Shown here: in pieces, positions 24,956 through 34,240 of the stretch
Layout: every line of letters starts with the position of its first letter
Numbering within the stretch: position 1 is the stretch's first letter
Assembly: GCA_016177795.1 (NCBI GenBank)
Contig: JACOUM010000003.1
Span: forward strand, 1 to 64,000
Length of the DNA: 64,000 nucleotides
Direction: 5' to 3'
DNA from: Nitrosomonadales bacterium
Lineage (GTDB): Bacteria > Pseudomonadota > Gammaproteobacteria > Burkholderiales > Gallionellaceae
Made by a program: the position numbers and the translations under genes
Notes under the pieces: generated by a model
Databases searched by the model: none
What the model saw: only the letters and a program-made list of their open reading frames with translations
What the model was told of the DNA's origin: nothing

Positions 24956-27900
24956 TCAGCCAGTATGAAAATGTATCCGGTTGCGCCCGGCTTCCTTGGC
25001 TTGGTACATCGCCATATCGGAGTATTTAAGGATTTCTTCCGCGCTGGCCTCGTGGTTGACAAACAAGGCCACGCCGATGCTCGACGTGCACCGGTGCTCA
25101 ATAGTGGTTTCTGCGCTACCCTCCAGCTGGTGTTTCAACGCATAAGGCTCGGCCAGGGCCGCACAGATTTTTTCCGCAACAATGCCGGCCTGTCTGGCCG
25201 ATTCGCCCTTGCCTGGGTCCAGTTCGCCAAGCACCACGACAAATTCGTCGCCACCGAAACGCGCAACGGTATCCGCCTCGCGCACGCAGCGGGTCAGGCG
25301 TTGCGCCACTTCAACCAGCAGCAAGTCACCCACATCGTGCCCATACGTATCGTTGAGCGGCTTGAAATTATCCAGGTCGATGAACATCAATGCGCCAAAC
25401 AGGCCGCTGCGCTTGCTGGCGGCCATGGTTTGTTCCAGGCGGTCGTTCAGCAAGCGGCGGTTGGGCAGTTGCGTCAAGGCGTCATAGAAAGCCAGTGTAT
25501 GAATCTGTTCCTCGGCCTGCTTGCGTTCGGTGATGTCGCGCGAAAAGCCGACCGTACCCAACACATTGCCATTTTTGTCAATGATAGATGTCTTGAATGT
25601 TTCAACCCAATGTTCTTTACTGCCGTCGAATGACATCTCCTCGACATGTTTCTGCTGGCGTGTGGCAATTATTTCGGCGTCATCGTTGCGGTATTTCTCC
25701 GCCAATTCCTTGGGCCATAGGTCGAAATCGGTTTTACCAATGATCTGCCGGATATCGCCCAACCCTGTGTAATCCACATACGCCTTGTTAACTCTGACGT
25801 AACGGCCATCAATATCTTTCAACCATGACAGATAGGGCGAATTGTCGAGAATAGCGCGTATGCTTGCTTCACCTTCAATCAGGCCAGCTTCCGCCTGTTT
25901 ACGCTTTGTGATGTCATGAATAAAGACAAAGAACTGCTGCAATTCCGGCATGAAAGTGGCAGACACTTCCACATCAATTTCATGCCCGTCTTTATGGCGA
26001 TGGCGGGTTTCAAATCTCTCATGGCCTCGTGCAATGACCTTTTCGATATGCACCCTCATTTCCTCCATGGATTGATCTATTGCCTCCAGTTGGCTGGCGT
26101 GCATGTTCACCAGCTCATCAACCGAATAGCCCGACATCTTTGCGTAAGCTGCATTGGCCTCCAGCATGTTGCCCATCGCATCCGTTATCCAGAAACCGTC
26201 GTTTACGGTGTCGATCACAACCTTGTACTGCTTGAGCGCCAACTCGGCTTTCTTGCGCTCGGTAATTTCGAGTTTCACGGCAACGTAATGGGTAGTGTCT
26301 CCTGCCGCATTTACTACAGGTACGATATGCGCCTCTTCCCAATACAGCTCCCCATTCTTGCGCTTGTTAATAAGCTCGCCACGCCAGATTTTGCCGTTGG
26401 TGAGCGCATTCCACAATTCCACATAAGTTTCTTTTGGGGTCTGCCCCGACTGGAGGATGCGCGGATTCTGTCCAATTACGTCCTCCCTGCTGTAGCCGGT
26501 CGCATTTGTGAAATGCGGATTAACATACTGGATCATGGCATCCAGATCGGTAATAACCACCGAAAGAGGGCTTTGTTCGACCGCAGTGGAAAGTGTGCGC
26601 AATTTCTCTTCCACTTTCCTGCTCTGGGTAATATCCTGCACCGTACCGACACCAGTAAGCAGCCGGCCTTCTGAATCACGTTCAATCTGGGCGCGCTCCC
26701 TTACCCAGCGCGTCTGCCCATCGACCACGATGCGGTGCTCGATGTTGTAGGGCGCGCCTGCCATCGCCTCGCCCCAGGCTTTGAGCACGAAATCGCGATC
26801 ATCGGGGTGGATAGCCGCAGCAAAAGTTTCCAGATCGATAGCCTCCTGCTGCGGGATGCCGAACATGCGATAGGTTTCTGCCGACCATTCCAGCCGGCTG
26901 GTGGAAATATCAAGAAGCCAGCTGCCGATCTGACCGACGGCTTGGGCGCGGTTGAGATTTTCCTCGCTCTCGCGCAAATTCTTCAGGATGATCATGCTGC
27001 TCAAGGCATCCGCGACGCGACGCCCGATGTCATTGAAAATCAGCAGATCATCCTCTGTATAAGCGCGCGCAGGCGCGCAATGATGCAGACCGATTACCCA
27101 GGTGTCACCCACTCTGGGGCGCAACGCCATTTGAATCATGGATCGTATCGAGAACTGCCCGGCCACCGCAGCGGGGAGGCAACGGGATGCCGCAGGGCCA
27201 TATGGGAGAGGTTGAGTGGATGCAAGCAGCTCGCGGAATACCTCGGCCGCTTCCGGGTTCATCGGTAGCACCATGCCACGCGCAAAAGCCCCCGGCCACT
27301 CCGGGCGCGTGCGTTCCATAGGCACAGACCAGAAAGCCGCATCAGGGTCGCATGGATGCAAAAAATAGGCACGATCAGCGTTGAATGCGTTCAGTATTTC
27401 GTCGAGCACCTTCTCCAGCATCTCTTTGATGTTGGTACTGTTCAGGGTTATCCGTGAGATGCGTTCCATGATATCCCGATGGCGGAGGCGGCTGGAGAGT
27501 TGCTGTTCCAACTGCTTGCGCTCGTTAAAATGTGTCGCCAGCGCCATTCCGACTATGGACAAGATCACCGTGTAAAGCCAGTAATTGACCAGATGAGCTT
27601 CGGCAATATCGTTGGCGAAATAGCCAACTCCATGAATTGCCCCCAGCAGGGCATAGGTAGCCGTCATGGCCAGAACAACTGTTGTCCCGCATGCCCCGAT
27701 GCGGATTGCCACCCAGGTAATGACCAGAAACATCCAGTAACCTTTGGCATCGATGCCAATATTATCTGGCCACCAGCCAAGGAAAATTGCCTGGCATGCC
27801 AAAATTGCCAGACCAAGAATCAAGGTCGCCTCTGCCATCATCCTCGTAGTGCGCCAATCCTTTCTGATCCCAAGCCAGGCCAGAATCAAGGGGGCAATCA

Positions 27901-28459
27901 GGATAACCCCGAGCATATCGCCCATCCACCATTGAACCAGGCTGTAAAAATAGTTTGCCGGGGTGAGCAATCCGGAAACCACCCATAGGGTATTCGCTGC
28001 CAAGGCGCCGACAGCAATGCTGACGGCCCCGCCAAAAAGGATCAACCGCAGATAGTCGCGCAACGACTGGAGACGCAAATCAAACCTGCCATCGCGGGTG
28101 AGCAGCCAGGTGCCACAAAGCGCCTGCAGTGTATCGCCCGAGGCGATGGTGACTGCCTCCCATAGGGAACCGTCTGTGGTTGCGTGAATCAGGAATGCAC
28201 CGAAGAGTATGCTCCAGGCATATCGCTTTCCGCCAATCAGCAACGCGGCCAACGCCAATCCGCTCGCCGGCTCAAAATAGCCGACAACCGCGCCGCCGCT
28301 CTCGAAATGGCTTTCGCCAATAAAGAGCAATGCCGCGTACAGCGCGGCTACGCCGAGTTGTTTCAGCAAATCAGTTATCGAGTGCCTGAACATGGACGGC
28401 CAGTTGGTTTTTGCTTGCTTGCTTGCTTGCTCTGCTTCGGCCTCTTTGAGACGTTGCAT
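24956..28459 (-). CDS. MASE1-GAF-PAS(4)-GGDEF diguanylate cyclase
   Basis: This 1167-residue membrane signalling enzyme is predicted to make cyclic di-GMP. An N-terminal MASE1 sensor with eight or more membrane helices (about 30-310) is followed by a coiled region, a GAF domain (about 330-490) and four PAS domains with PAC motifs (about 505-1000). A GGDEF domain is at the C-terminus; the active-site GGDEF is intact near residue 1067 and an inhibitory RxxD site (READ) lies five residues before it. There is no EAL domain. A five-unit TTGC repeat lies within codons 10-17. ATG 28459 is the first start; ATG 28393, after the repeat, is an alternative. Confidence 0.93.
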   Translation of the reverse strand: MQRLKEAEAEQASKQAKTNWPSMFRHSITDLLKQLGVAALYAALLFIGESHFESGGAVVGYFEPASGLALAALLIGGKRYAWSILFGAFLIHATTDGSLWEAVTIASGDTLQALCGTWLLTRDGRFDLRLQSLRDYLRLILFGGAVSIAVGALAANTLWVVSGLLTPANYFYSLVQWWMGDMLGVILIAPLILAWLGIRKDWRTTRMMAEATLILGLAILACQAIFLGWWPDNIGIDAKGYWMFLVITWVAIRIGACGTTVVLAMTATYALLGAIHGVGYFANDIAEAHLVNYWLYTVILSIVGMALATHFNERKQLEQQLSSRLRHRDIMERISRITLNSTNIKEMLEKVLDEILNAFNADRAYFLHPCDPDAAFWSVPMERTRPEWPGAFARGMVLPMNPEAAEVFRELLASTQPLPYGPAASRCLPAAVAGQFSIRSMIQMALRPRVGDTWVIGLHHCAPARAYTEDDLLIFNDIGRRVADALSSMIILKNLRESEENLNRAQAVGQIGSWLLDISTSRLEWSAETYRMFGIPQQEAIDLETFAAAIHPDDRDFVLKAWGEAMAGAPYNIEHRIVVDGQTRWVRERAQIERDSEGRLLTGVGTVQDITQSRKVEEKLRTLSTAVEQSPLSVVITDLDAMIQYVNPHFTNATGYSREDVIGQNPRILQSGQTPKETYVELWNALTNGKIWRGELINKRKNGELYWEEAHIVPVVNAAGDTTHYVAVKLEITERKKAELALKQYKVVIDTVNDGFWITDAMGNMLEANAAYAKMSGYSVDELVNMHASQLEAIDQSMEEMRVHIEKVIARGHERFETRHRHKDGHEIDVEVSATFMPELQQFFVFIHDITKRKQAEAGLIEGEASIRAILDNSPYLSWLKDIDGRYVRVNKAYVDYTGLGDIRQIIGKTDFDLWPKELAEKYRNDDAEIIATRQQKHVEEMSFDGSKEHWVETFKTSIIDKNGNVLGTVGFSRDITERKQAEEQIHTLAFYDALTQLPNRRLLNDRLEQTMAASKRSGLFGALMFIDLDNFKPLNDTYGHDVGDLLLVEVAQRLTRCVREADTVARFGGDEFVVVLGELDPGKGESARQAGIVAEKICAALAEPYALKHQLEGSAETTIEHRCTSSIGVALFVNHEASAEEILKYSDMAMYQAKEAGRNRIHFHTG
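28411..28430. repeat. Tetranucleotide tract, (TTGC)5
   Basis: Five perfect copies of TTGC (GCAA on the coding strand) lie inside the 5' end of the diguanylate cyclase gene, between two possible start codons. Gain or loss of one unit would shift the frame of the longer form. The tract is short, so the slippage rate may be low. Confidence 0.8.
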
Positions 28460-28561
28460 GGAATTACTCCCTGAATTTGTCCCGATTGTACCCTACGCCT
28501 GCCGCACACCTTAAATCGCATGCCAACCAAAAATATCGCTGGCTTTTATTTTTTTTATTCG

Positions 28562-28773
28562 TATAATGCGCACCTTGCCGCACCTTGCGGCATTGGTTCA
28601 TCGTTTTCTGACCTATCTCTCGCGCGCATGCAAATCGCGCCTGTCTAAAAAACTCATCAAGAAATTCTGGGTTTTCCGGTTAGCGACGATGTTTTATGCG
28701 CCGGTCAATCTGTCACACCTTTCCAGGTGTGTCGTTTTCTGCCTGCGCTTACCTTTTTTACAAAGGAAGCACG
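28562..28773 (+). promoter_or_regulatory. Promoter and long 5' leader of the helicase gene
   Basis: TATAAT at 28562-28567 is a good -10 box, though no clear -35 is seen. This predicts a leader of about 200 bases. A hairpin CACACCT-TTCC-AGGTGTG (28714-28731) lies 42 bases before the start codon. Long structured leaders are known for cold-induced helicase genes; here this is inference. Confidence 0.45.
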
Positions 28774-30348
28774 ATGTCATTTGAAAATCTGAATTTAAAC
28801 GCCGCCATTCTCAAGGCGGTTGCCGATACCGGCTACACCGAACCCACTGCCATTCAGGCGCAGGCCATTCCCGAAATCATGGCCGGACATGACCTGATGG
28901 CCTCTGCACAAACAGGTACCGGCAAGACCGCCGCGTTCATCCTGCCTGCGCTGAACCGCCTGGCTACGCCTTCCGCAATGCCCGGCAAAGGCCCGCGCGT
29001 ACTGGTATTGACCCCGACCCGCGAACTGGCGCAGCAGGTTTGCGATGCCGCCACCAAGTACGGCAAGAACATGCGCTTCAAGATCATCAGCATTCTGGGC
29101 GGCATGCCTTACCCGGTGCAGAACCGTCTGTTGTCCAGTCATGTGGATATTCTGGTCGCCACACCGGGACGGCTGATCGACCATCTGGAACGCGGGCGCA
29201 TTGATTTCTCGCGCCTGGAAGTGCTGGTTCTCGACGAAGCGGACCGCATGCTGGACATGGGTTTTGTCGACGATGTGGAACGCATCGCGCAGGCTACGCC
29301 CAAGACACGCCAGACGCTGCTGTTTTCCGCAACGCTGGACGGCGTAGTCGGCAATCTCGCTTCGCGCCTGCTCAAGACACCGAAGCGTATTTCCATTTCG
29401 GCCGCCAAAGACAAGCACGAAAACATCGAGCAGCGCATGATGTTTGCCGATGACGTGGCGCACAAGAACAAGCTGCTCAGCCATCTGTTGACCGATGTGG
29501 AAATGAATCAGGCGCTGGTGTTCACCGCCACCAAGCGCGATGCCGACGGCCTCGCCGATCAGTTGTCCGCACAGGGCCATTCAGTGGCGGCATTGCACGG
29601 CGATATGAGCCAGCGCGAACGCAACCGCACCCTGCTTAACCTGCGTAACGGCAACTTGCGCGTACTGGTCGCTACCGACGTGGCAGCGCGCGGCATCGAC
29701 GTGCGCGGCATTTCGCATGTGATCAATTTCGACCTGCCCAAGTTTGCCGAAGACTACGTGCACCGTATCGGCCGCACCGGCCGCGGCGGCTCGTCCGGCA
29801 TCGCCATCTCGTTCGCGTCGAATCGCGACGCGCAATTGCTGAAGCGCATCGAACGCTACACCGAGCAAAGCATCAAGATGCACACCATAGAAGGACTGGA
29901 GCCTAAATACAAACTGCGCACCGGCCCGTCTTCGGATCGTCCACGCGGCAATAACGGCCCGCGCCGCAGCGGTGGCGGGTTTGGCGGGAATGCGGGTGGC
30001 TTCGGTGCCAACCGCAACGGCGGGTTCGGCGGCAATCGCAGCAGTGCCTTTGCCGGCAATGGCAACCACGGCGGCGCAGGCTTTCACCACAGCGCACCGG
30101 ACAGCCGTCATAGCCATGCCGGGGGCAAGGAAGGTCATGGTCAATGGCACGGCCAGGCCAACGGCAATACCATCCATGGACAAAATCGCAATCAGGAAGC
30201 TGGCCGTGGATTTGGCGGCAACAACAGCCAGACGCGCAACCCGGAGCGCAGCTTCGGTAATCGCGGCGGCAACGGTGCTCCGCGTCGCGACGGCGATCGT
30301 CCGAGCTACGCGTTAGGCCGCGGCCACAACAACGGCAACAAGTGGTAG
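28774..30348 (+). CDS. rhlE: DEAD-box RNA helicase (RhlE-type)
   Basis: This 524-residue ATP-dependent RNA helicase has all core motifs in order: Q motif (PTAIQAQAIPEI), ASAQTGTGKT, PTRELAQQV, VLDEADRMLDMGF, LLFSATL, ATDVAARGIDV and HRIGRTGRGG. After about residue 385 comes a long glycine/asparagine/arginine-rich tail, likely to bind RNA. The start is ATG 28774 with AAAGGAAG upstream; the frame is open further but the leader does not look coding. Such helicases act in ribosome assembly and RNA decay at low temperature. Confidence 0.95.
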   Translation: MSFENLNLNAAILKAVADTGYTEPTAIQAQAIPEIMAGHDLMASAQTGTGKTAAFILPALNRLATPSAMPGKGPRVLVLTPTRELAQQVCDAATKYGKNMRFKIISILGGMPYPVQNRLLSSHVDILVATPGRLIDHLERGRIDFSRLEVLVLDEADRMLDMGFVDDVERIAQATPKTRQTLLFSATLDGVVGNLASRLLKTPKRISISAAKDKHENIEQRMMFADDVAHKNKLLSHLLTDVEMNQALVFTATKRDADGLADQLSAQGHSVAALHGDMSQRERNRTLLNLRNGNLRVLVATDVAARGIDVRGISHVINFDLPKFAEDYVHRIGRTGRGGSSGIAISFASNRDAQLLKRIERYTEQSIKMHTIEGLEPKYKLRTGPSSDRPRGNNGPRRSGGGFGGNAGGFGANRNGGFGGNRSSAFAGNGNHGGAGFHHSAPDSRHSHAGGKEGHGQWHGQANGNTIHGQNRNQEAGRGFGGNNSQTRNPERSFGNRGGNGAPRRDGDRPSYALGRGHNNGNKW

Positions 30349-30367
30349 GCGTTAACAGCCTGTAAAC

Positions 30368-30397
30368 GAAAAAGGCACGCCTCGGCGTGCCTTTTTT
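30368..30397. terminator. Bidirectional rho-independent terminator
   Basis: The stem GGCACGC / GCGTGCC is flanked by an A-run on the left and a T-run on the right. It ends the helicase transcript and may also stop the converging exbD transcript. Confidence 0.88.
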
Positions 30398-30425
30398 CAT
30401 TCTCCTGGATTGTGTTGACTACCTT

Positions 30426-30453
30426 GGCAGGTGCGAATTTATTCGCACCTGCC
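30426..30453. repeat. Perfect 28-base palindrome, GGTGCGAAT type
   Basis: Arms GGCAGGTGCGAAT and ATTCGCACCTGCC with a TT centre. The same core as at 11001-11060 and 56823-56904. It lies between the convergent helicase and exbD genes. Confidence 0.85.
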
Positions 30454-30487
30454 AGTCAACTTTTGCCGGGCGCAATGATCCTGTCCG

Positions 30488-30895
30488 CTACTGCCCCGCC
30501 ATCGTCATGAACGACAACTTGCTTACGCCGGCATGTTGCGCGATGGCCATGATCTGTGCCACGCGCCCGTAAGGAACGGCCTCGTCGGCATGGACATGCA
30601 GTTCGAAGTCGTCCTTGCCTGCCGCATTGTCGGCAAGCTGTTTCGCCAGCTCTTCATCGCTCAGCGAGATGCTTTCCAATGCGATCTGCCCTTCTGCATT
30701 GATGGTGATGATCTGCTGTTTGGTATCCATGCGCGCCGCCACCGCGGCTGTCTTGGGCAATTTCACTTCCAGCGACTGCGACAGCAGCGGCGCGGTGACA
30801 ATGAACACCACCAGCAGCACCAGCATCACGTCCACCAGCGGCGTGACATTGATATCGCTCATCATTTCCTGATCGGATTGGGTCTGGAAGGCCAT
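30488..30895 (-). CDS. exbD: Biopolymer transport protein ExbD
   Basis: This 135-residue inner-membrane part of the TonB energising motor has one membrane helix (VDVMLVLLVVFIVTAPLL) carrying the essential aspartate, and a periplasmic domain. ATG 30895 (MAFQTQSDQEMMSDINVTPL) is chosen; the longer frame runs into exbB. It lies one base after exbB and is the last gene of the tonB-exbB-exbD run. Confidence 0.95.
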   Translation of the reverse strand: MAFQTQSDQEMMSDINVTPLVDVMLVLLVVFIVTAPLLSQSLEVKLPKTAAVAARMDTKQQIITINAEGQIALESISLSDEELAKQLADNAAGKDDFELHVHADEAVPYGRVAQIMAIAQHAGVSKLSFMTMAGQ

Positions 30896-30896
30896 G

Positions 30897-31553
30897 TCAC
30901 ACCTTGTAGTCGTATTTGCGCGCCAGCCTGGCGAAGTCATCCGCGAAGTTTTCAAAATCCGTAAGATTCAGCTTCAGGCGACGCAGAAAGTAGTTATAGG
31001 CCAGCACTGCAGGCAATGCGGTCGCAATGCCGAACGCGGTCGCGATCAGCGCCTCGCCGATCGGTCCCGCCACCACATCGAGGCTGGCCGAGCCGGTCTT
31101 GCCGATTTCCTGCAACGCGTACATGATGCCCCACACCGTGCCGAACAACCCGATAAAAGGAGATGTTGACCCGATACCGGCCAGTTCGGCCAAACCGCTC
31201 TCCCCCTTGCGCTGCAAGTTGCGTATCTGCTGGCGCAGGGCATTTTCCATCAGCTCCTGGGGCTCTCCCGCATGTTTGAGGTCAGTCATGCCGCTGGCCA
31301 TTTCTTTCAAAGCGGTAAAGGCGGCACGCGCCAGGCTGGCAAGCTGCCCTTCATGCTGTTCGCTCACCTGTTCGGCGCTCTTCCAGTCTGGCGAGTCCCA
31401 GAACTGCTGCGCAAAAATTCTGTTCATCCGGCCGCTGCGGCTTCGTTGCAGCAGCTTGTAAAACACGATCGACCAGGTAAACACAGAACACAACAGCAAC
31501 ACCAAAAGTGTGATGCTGACGACAATCGAATCACCGTTGAATAACTGCATCAT
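30897..31553 (-). CDS. exbB: Biopolymer transport protein ExbB
   Basis: This 218-residue MotA/TolQ/ExbB proton channel has three membrane helices, at about 10-30, 125-150 and 170-195. The family stretches ELAGIGSTSPFIGLFGTVWG and GIATALPAVLAYN are present. ATG 31553 overlaps the tonB stop by one base (TGATG), so translation is coupled. With ExbD it would power TonB from the proton gradient. Confidence 0.95.
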   Translation of the reverse strand: MMQLFNGDSIVVSITLLVLLLCSVFTWSIVFYKLLQRSRSGRMNRIFAQQFWDSPDWKSAEQVSEQHEGQLASLARAAFTALKEMASGMTDLKHAGEPQELMENALRQQIRNLQRKGESGLAELAGIGSTSPFIGLFGTVWGIMYALQEIGKTGSASLDVVAGPIGEALIATAFGIATALPAVLAYNYFLRRLKLNLTDFENFADDFARLARKYDYKV

Positions 31554-32254
31554 CAATCCTCTTTTAAAATAAATGGAATCGGAACCAGGAACGACTTGGT
31601 GACTACCTGACCACCCTGGCGTGCCGCAACAAACCGCCAACCGCTCACTGCCTTTATTGCGGCATTATCCAGCACATCATGCCCGCTGCTTTGATGCAGC
31701 TTGATCTGACCGGGCAAACCGTTTGCCAGCACCTCGACGTTCAGCACGACCTTGCCCTGCCATCCCATGCGCCGCGCCACCATGGGGTAGGACGGCGCCG
31801 GATTCTTCAGATAAGCCGCCCGATAGTCCGGTTCACGATCAGGCTCCCGCACCGGAGAAGCGGGAGCAGGCGGATCCCCGGCCGGCTGGGGTGGCGCACT
31901 GCTTGTCTCCTCCGGTGGCGGCGCTTCCTCCTGGGGTGGCGTTTCCTCGGGTACATCCGGCACTGCGGCCTGCGGCGCAGGCTGTGGCTTGACAGGCTTT
32001 GGCTTCACCACCGGCTTCGGTTTTGGTTTCGGTGGTTCCGGCGGCTTCGGCTCTGCTGGCTTCGGCTCCGGCGGCGCGGGTTGAGGTGGCGCAGGCAATG
32101 TAACACTGACCGACATCTCATGGCGTACCGGCCTGGATAAGCTCGGCAGCATTATCCACGACCACATCAGCAAGCCATGCGCCAACGCGACCAAGGCCAC
32201 AACCAGCAAGCGGGTGTGCAATGGCAAATCAACGGGGTCCTGCATGGCCGACAT
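31553..32254 (-). CDS. tonB: TonB
   Basis: This 233-residue protein transmits proton-motive energy to outer-membrane receptors. An N-terminal membrane helix (about 15-35) is followed by a proline-rich periplasmic spacer of Pro-Glu and Pro-Lys repeats (about 55-135) and a C-terminal TonB domain (YPMVARRMGWQGKVVLNVEV). It directly precedes exbB and follows the receptor/BNR/thioredoxin genes on the same strand, so this motor is probably dedicated to the neighbouring receptors. Confidence 0.95.
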   Translation of the reverse strand: MSAMQDPVDLPLHTRLLVVALVALAHGLLMWSWIMLPSLSRPVRHEMSVSVTLPAPPQPAPPEPKPAEPKPPEPPKPKPKPVVKPKPVKPQPAPQAAVPDVPEETPPQEEAPPPEETSSAPPQPAGDPPAPASPVREPDREPDYRAAYLKNPAPSYPMVARRMGWQGKVVLNVEVLANGLPGQIKLHQSSGHDVLDNAAIKAVSGWRFVAARQGGQVVTKSFLVPIPFILKED

Positions 32255-32407
32255 TCGGTAGTCCTGGAAAAAGTTACCCGCCGATTAACTGCGGGTAAAC
32301 CTGAATTGATTGGTTGGCTGAAAGTTTCATGTTTTTATTTTGTGCCGAATTGCGTTGGTGAAACGGATCCATCCGCATTCGCAACCACGCCAACTGTTTT
32401 CCCGAGA

Positions 32408-32905
32408 CTATCGGAAACCGTATTGCTCTTTGATCCACCGCTCAACGTCTTTCTGTTCAAGTTTGCCGCTGAAGGCGTTTGTTTTGCCGTCCGCGCCAAA
32501 AAAATAGGTGCGCGGCAATTCCCCATACCACCTTTTATCAATCTCGAATCGCAAACGATCGGCGTTGCTGTCCGCAAACAACCAAGTTTCGGATTCGCCC
32601 AGAGAAAACGCTTTCAAGGCGTCGGAAACAGATTCCATTTCTTCAATCGTATCCGTGGATATCACCACCAGATCGAGCTGCGGATATTTCCTGACCAGTT
32701 CCCTGAACATGGACAATTCGACCTTGCAATAGCCGCAACTCAGCGACCATAAGTTGATGACAAAAGGCTTCCCCTGCCGCGCAGAAACAATCTGCTGATA
32801 GCTGCCGCGAACAAACGGCTTTATTTCCTGCGCGGCCAGTGTTGGCGCCGGAACAAGGGATAATACGGTCAAGCACAGCCCCGCAAAAAAACCAAACCGC
32901 CTCAT
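32408..32905 (-). CDS. Periplasmic thioredoxin-like (TlpA-type) protein
   Basis: This 165-residue protein has a signal peptide (cleavage near PTLAA-QE) and a thioredoxin fold. The active site is CGYC (Cys57, Cys60) in WSLSCGYCKVEL, and the cis-proline region is GELPRTYFF. It could reduce thiols or handle copper, as TlpA and Sco-like proteins do during oxidase assembly. Its start overlaps the end of the BNR-repeat gene by four bases, so the two are translated together. Confidence 0.88.
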   Translation of the reverse strand: MRRFGFFAGLCLTVLSLVPAPTLAAQEIKPFVRGSYQQIVSARQGKPFVINLWSLSCGYCKVELSMFRELVRKYPQLDLVVISTDTIEEMESVSDALKAFSLGESETWLFADSNADRLRFEIDKRWYGELPRTYFFGADGKTNAFSGKLEQKDVERWIKEQYGFR

Positions 32906-34149
32906 TTATTTTCTTCGCCTATTTCGATCAGGCGATAGCCTTCGTTTTTGGTATTCCAGGACAGATAAGCCCGATTGTTCGTGCCGATCAGCATCGGCCA
33001 GTCCGATACATCGGAAGTGCTCGCCAGTTTTTCCGGAGCAGACCAGGATTTGCCGCCATCGCCGGAATGCATCCCGGAAATACCGGTGTTTTCCCCGTCG
33101 AACTCCTTCCAGACAAGATAGACCCGACTGCCCAGACTGAGCACATAGGGATGCGCCGGCTGTGCTTCGGGGTTGCCGAAATTCAGCGGGGCGGAAAAAG
33201 TCTTTCCCTGGTCGGCTGAATGCGCGTAGAACAAGCCTTGCCGCTCCGGCGCGTTGCTGAACCATGTGGCGTGATAGACGCCATCCGCAGCGATGGAAAG
33301 GGATGGCCCGTGATGCGGGCACCCGGCGACGTTCCAGTTCTCATGGCTGAGCCGCACCGGCGCCATCTTGCCGTCCAGCTTGACCAGCGCATGATCGCGG
33401 ATATTGGTATCGTAGACATGGCGCCACACGACGACAGGGTATCCGTCGGTGTCCATTGCCATCGCCACGCGGCAACATTCGCAGGCATGGTCGGCCGCCT
33501 TGATGTTTGGGCGGAAACTCCTGCCCGCATCATCGGAGACGGCGTAATACAGACCCAGGCCCGCATATTCTTCGCCATTCTCCGCGGCAGCGCTCAAATC
33601 GCGCTTATCCAGCCAGGCAATAAAAACCTGCCCGCGACTATTCACCCCCATCACATCGAAGCGATGGCTGATGATTTCCAGATTGTCATTGACGGTAACC
33701 GGCGGCGAAAACGTTTTTCCACCATCCAGCGAGCGGCTGAAACGAATATGCCCGGTCATGGGTTTCGCCAATCCCTGCGTATATGAAACATAGATCACCC
33801 CTTTGCGTACGATGATCTTGGGGCGGTTCTCGCCGTCGCCGAGAATATTTTCCGGCTCCGTATTGACCGTGACCGGCACACTCTGGGTAACTCCGCGATC
33901 GTCGGAATAACTGACGTAGACATGCTGCCCGCGGATGGCGGCAAGCCAAAGCTTCCCGTTTTCATCAAAAGATGCGGTAACGGCAAAAGAAGGCTTGGCG
34001 AGCGACTCCTTCCAGCGCTTCTCCCTGTCGACCGGCGTAGTAGTTGAAGCCGCCGCGCCGGTCTTGCCGTGGCCGGTGTGATCGACCGCAAGCGCCGGAC
34101 AGGCGGCCACTATAGCGGCAAATAAAAGTGCAATGGTCAATTTGTTCAT
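32902..34149 (-). CDS. Exported BNR-repeat (sialidase-fold) protein with a CECC motif
   Basis: This 415-residue periplasmic or secreted protein has a signal peptide (cleavage near PALA-VD) followed by a histidine-containing segment (DHTGHGKTG). Asp-box repeats typical of six-bladed beta-propellers are visible: SRSLDGGKTF (138-147), SDDAGRSF, SADQGKTF and SGDGGKSW. A cysteine cluster, HACECCRVAM (Cys223, 225, 226), and a CPHHGPSL stretch are unusual for sialidases and could bind metal. It sits between the receptor gene and the thioredoxin-like gene. It is probably not a glycosidase; function unknown. Confidence 0.85.
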   Translation of the reverse strand: MNKLTIALLFAAIVAACPALAVDHTGHGKTGAAASTTTPVDREKRWKESLAKPSFAVTASFDENGKLWLAAIRGQHVYVSYSDDRGVTQSVPVTVNTEPENILGDGENRPKIIVRKGVIYVSYTQGLAKPMTGHIRFSRSLDGGKTFSPPVTVNDNLEIISHRFDVMGVNSRGQVFIAWLDKRDLSAAAENGEEYAGLGLYYAVSDDAGRSFRPNIKAADHACECCRVAMAMDTDGYPVVVWRHVYDTNIRDHALVKLDGKMAPVRLSHENWNVAGCPHHGPSLSIAADGVYHATWFSNAPERQGLFYAHSADQGKTFSAPLNFGNPEAQPAHPYVLSLGSRVYLVWKEFDGENTGISGMHSGDGGKSWSAPEKLASTSDVSDWPMLIGTNNRAYLSWNTKNEGYRLIEIGEENK

Positions 34150-34240
34150 ATATGCATCATAACAGGATCAAGTGCGGCGACTGAAAGTCCGCCGCTACGG
34201 CAAAGACATTCCAGGAAGACGCTTCCCGTTCTGCAGCCGG

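Noticed and set aside
32902-34149. Sialidase enzyme
   Set aside because: Only Asp-box repeats are evident; cysteine clusters and context do not suggest sialic acid metabolism.
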